Source: Candidatus Poseidoniaceae archaeon (GTDB taxonomy: Archaea; Thermoplasmatota; Poseidoniia; Poseidoniales; Poseidoniaceae). Taken from it: DNA of 64,000 nucleotides. The position numbers and the translations under genes were made by a program. Below the pieces are notes generated by a model. That model was not told where the DNA came from. It saw nothing but the letters and a program-made list of their open reading frames with translations, and did no database searches. The stretch lies in the NCBI GenBank assembly GCA_949372875.1, contig CASIAW010000001.1:248001-312000 (forward strand), given 5' to 3'. Positions 61,462 through 64,000 of this stretch are shown here, piece after piece. The stretch's first letter is position 1; every line of letters starts with the position of its first letter.

Positions 61462-64000
61462 TCAGAATCGAGAGGAGGACGAACGGCTTCGAGCCAAACG
61501 AATACCACCATAGATGACTAATGCAGCAATAAGGAAAATCGCCAATGTAAGCCATGGAGAGTCTTCAGTATCGACATCTATGTAGTATTCAACAGAGAAG
61601 TCAATTTCGAGTTCTTCGCCATCTGCACCGATTTGCTGTTCTACCTGGACACTGTCTACTCCAACCACTTCAACACGCACTTCGAAGCGAACTGGGCCAG
61701 AGGTCGAATCCTCTGCGGTCAAAGCGAACACAGCATTGGTCGTTGAATCTGGACCCAAAGAAATAGTTTGAGAGCCAAGTGATTTATTCGATTCTTGAAG
61801 TTTAGCCGTTACTACAACATCGGATGTTCCAAGCAAACCAAGGTTCGTCACTGGAATGACGAGTTGACCAGCTGAGTCTGCAATGTTATCCGAAAGGGTA
61901 ACAATTGCGCCTTGGTCGACATACAAGAGAATACTTTGCTTGGAAATAACAACATCAAAAGTATCGGTAAAAATACCATCTTCGCTGGTTACAGTGACTG
62001 TGATCGTCTTACTTCCTTCAACAAAGTCTTCAGGAGCAAATGCCGTGAACATTTGAGAACGGCTGTCACCCTTAGCGATGTTAATGATTGATTGAGGTGG
62101 TGTTACTTCCCAGCCAGCTGGTATATTGTCGGCTAATTCGATGGTGAAAGAGTCATCACCGTTTCCGATGTTAACCAGTTCGAAACCAAAGGAACTACTT
62201 CCACCAGACCCAATACCGATTTCGGTTGGGACGTCGTTGAATTCAAACCCGTAGATTTGAGGAACTTGGACCTTCATAGCAATTTCACTGGATGGTGTCC
62301 CGTCATTAATCAAACGAACCTTCAGCGAGTGAGGATCTTCTAAGTGCCATGCATCGGATTGATTAGCAACCAAAATTCGAACACGAACTACCGCAGATGA
62401 AGCAATACTGGTATCTGAGGAACCATTACCAATTCCAAGTGAAACTTCATGAGATTCAACAAAGTCAGTTCCATTCCAGAATTCAATACTCCATTCTGCT
62501 TCATCAGGCGCTACTCCGATTTGTCCGAGAACATCAAACACTTGCACCGTCTCAGTACCCTCGTATTGGATGTTCAAATCCAATTCGATGGCTTGGTAGC
62601 CTTCATCTTCAGGTATTGCAAGGTATGCAAGATTTGAATCGTCTTCAACTGTAGCATTGACAATGCTGTTTTCAACGATTGTTATCACTGTATCAGAATT
62701 GATGGTTCGTGTGTAAGAAAGGGCTACGGGTGAACGTCCTTCAGCAACAAGAGTAACTGCGCCACCGATGTAATCCATTTCGAGATTCAAATCGTGTTGA
62801 ATCGTTACAAAGGATGAATCCATTTCGATTTCGTCTGCAGGCATCAAGATGCTAATACTTCCATCACTGCCTACTGGTATGTCCCATTCAAGGTCTGAAC
62901 CAATAGCAAATGTGATCGATACTGATTCGTTAAGCATGGATGAACCATTACCTGATGAACCAGCATGGTGCTCTTCGAGATTGATGTCTGTCCAAGAGGT
63001 CGTGAGGTCAATCCAACCACCGAGAGACATCTCAAGGTCGAGAGTTGCACCATCTGAAATACTTGCATCAAGTAATCCAACTGCAACACCGCCACCGTTC
63101 TCGCCAGCATTGGCTTCTGTTACTACAACAATCCACTCGCCTGGCGCAATAACTGCGGACCAGGTAAGTTGGTCATTTGCAAATACTGAAGTCACTGTTT
63201 GCATTTCTCCTGCCATTCCAGTGGATGGGTAAAGAACCACGGTAGAGCCGTTCAATCGACTCGCATCGTTAATGTCAGTGACGTTACCGGACACGGAAAC
63301 GTTACCGGCAGTAACTTCAATGTCATGTGATTCAGGTTCCGAATAGACTGGGTATGCACTTGAGTTCGAAACATTATACACTTCTGTGCTAAATCCTTCT
63401 TTGCTCACACTGACTTGATATTCATCCTGTATAGGGACAAAGAGTGACCAAACACCGAACTCATCGGTTGTCACATTCGTGTCAATCTCAGAATTATTCA
63501 TTCCAAGAATCGTAACCGTAATGTTTTGGACACCTTCTGTGCCACCTGGAAGGTCATCATCGTTCAAGTCCCAGAATACTTTCCCACCGATTTCGACTTC
63601 CAATTCAGCATAGTATACGCCCAAGTCAAGAACGCCATCAACTGCAGATGCAGTCGAGAATGGTGAAGCAGAAGTGTCGAGGGTCCAGTGACGTTGAGGG
63701 GCTGTTTCGTTGAGGAACAAGCTCCAGTTTCCTGGCATCAACTGTTCGGTGACATTACCATTCAAGTCTGACTTTGGAAGAGTAACGTTACCATAACCAT
63801 CGTGGCTGACAAGCGTGACTCGTATGTCAGACATATTCGATTCAGTGTTCAATTCTTGCAATTGGAAACTCATTTCGACAACGTCAAAAGACATCAATTC
63901 GAGGTTTGTTCGGACAGACGAATCGTTACCAACGCTGAATGGGTAACGGAGTGTCTCGGTGCTATCGTTGTCTGCGAGGAATGGAGCGATGATGGCAACC
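61462..64000 (-). CDS. Anchored surface protein with NEW3/CarboxypepD-reg-like domains (5' end beyond window)
   Basis: The frame stays open to the window edge (I read codons up to 64000), so at least 845 residues are seen and the N-terminus is missing. Domains with VFWDLNDDDLPGGTEGVQNITVT and TDEFGVWSLFVPIQDEYQVSV fit SdrD-B/carboxypeptidase-regulatory-like beta units. Later NEW3-like repeats (e.g. ELVNIGNGDDSFTIELADNI, TNLGLLGTSDVVVTAKL) follow. The C-terminal helix WLTLAIFLIAALVIYGGIRLA is followed by a short Arg/Ser tail (RSRSSSSRF) that lacks the GWTMEQW ending. It follows the second subtilase gene by 77 bases in reading order reversed (minus strand). Confidence 0.8.
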   Translation of the reverse strand, partial: VAIIAPFLADNDSTETLRYPFSVGNDSSVRTNLELMSFDVVEMSFQLQELNTESNMSDIRVTLVSHDGYGNVTLPKSDLNGNVTEQLMPGNWSLFLNETAPQRHWTLDTSASPFSTASAVDGVLDLGVYYAELEVEIGGKVFWDLNDDDLPGGTEGVQNITVTILGMNNSEIDTNVTTDEFGVWSLFVPIQDEYQVSVSKEGFSTEVYNVSNSSAYPVYSEPESHDIEVTAGNVSVSGNVTDINDASRLNGSTVVLYPSTGMAGEMQTVTSVFANDQLTWSAVIAPGEWIVVVTEANAGENGGGVAVGLLDASISDGATLDLEMSLGGWIDLTTSWTDINLEEHHAGSSGNGSSMLNESVSITFAIGSDLEWDIPVGSDGSISILMPADEIEMDSSFVTIQHDLNLEMDYIGGAVTLVAEGRSPVALSYTRTINSDTVITIVENSIVNATVEDDSNLAYLAIPEDEGYQAIELDLNIQYEGTETVQVFDVLGQIGVAPDEAEWSIEFWNGTDFVESHEVSLGIGNGSSDTSIASSAVVRVRILVANQSDAWHLEDPHSLKVRLINDGTPSSEIAMKVQVPQIYGFEFNDVPTEIGIGSGGSSSFGFELVNIGNGDDSFTIELADNIPAGWEVTPPQSIINIAKGDSRSQMFTAFAPEDFVEGSKTITVTVTSEDGIFTDTFDVVISKQSILLYVDQGAIVTLSDNIADSAGQLVIPVTNLGLLGTSDVVVTAKLQESNKSLGSQTISLGPDSTTNAVFALTAEDSTSGPVRFEVRVEVVGVDSVQVEQQIGADGEELEIDFSVEYYIDVDTEDSPWLTLAIFLIAALVIYGGIRLARSRSSSSRF

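Overview
The window looks like a piece of a planktonic euryarchaeal chromosome, most probably Marine Group II (Candidatus Poseidoniales) or a close relative. The informational genes are archaeal in type: RNase P protein Rpr2, a YhbY-like RNA-binding protein, archaeal PheT and GltX, RNase HII, S15 followed by a RecJ/Cdc45-like protein, an ArcS/TgtA2-like archaeosine enzyme, a UPF0201 protein and type II GAPDH. These are mixed with very large secreted or membrane-anchored proteins and archaeal prepilin-like proteins. The lineage is an inference from gene content. I see no rRNA or tRNA gene, CRISPR array, insertion sequence or phage module, and gene packing is dense.

Layout. 1-1755 (minus): truncated ArsB/NhaD permease, YhbY-like protein, Rpr2 and adenylate kinase. 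1801-6726 (minus): a 1641-residue membrane-anchored subtilase. 6792-7829: GAPDH, divergent from a GXGXG-domain protein (7894) that is followed by pheT. 11316-19244: small unknown gene, a surface protein, rnhB, gltX, a CBS protein and a zinc-ribbon membrane protein. 19313-23071 (minus): unknown gene, RecJ/Cdc45-like gene, rps15, and arcS-like gene. 23123-36804: surface and membrane proteins, a thrombospondin-type-3-repeat propeller protein, dnaJ, a family 2 glycosyltransferase, UPF0201, a Pcp-Nudix fusion and a lipoprotein metalloprotease. 36814-48130 (minus): two giant surface proteins of 1830 and 1917 residues in tandem. 48366-52997 (plus): MBL-fold hydrolase, then three prepilin-like genes joined by ATGA overlaps. 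52999-64000 (minus): a STAND-type ATPase/TPR regulator, a beta-helix surface protein, a second membrane subtilase and a truncated surface protein.

How the parts fit. More than half of the window codes for exported proteins. They combine CARDB/NEW3-like beta domains, calcium-binding Asp-rich repeats, propellers, beta-helices and proteases, usually with an N-terminal signal peptide, one C-terminal transmembrane helix and a cytoplasmic tail. Three otherwise unrelated anchored proteins end in the same short tail motif (GLPxGWTxxQWxxxGxxx) after a Pro-rich linker, and a fourth ends in a Trp-rich variant. Two other membrane proteins carry cytoplasmic zinc ribbons instead. This points to a shared cytoplasmic partner or handling system for surface proteins, and is the most intriguing pattern here. 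The rest is housekeeping: translation, tRNA modification, replication and central carbon metabolism.
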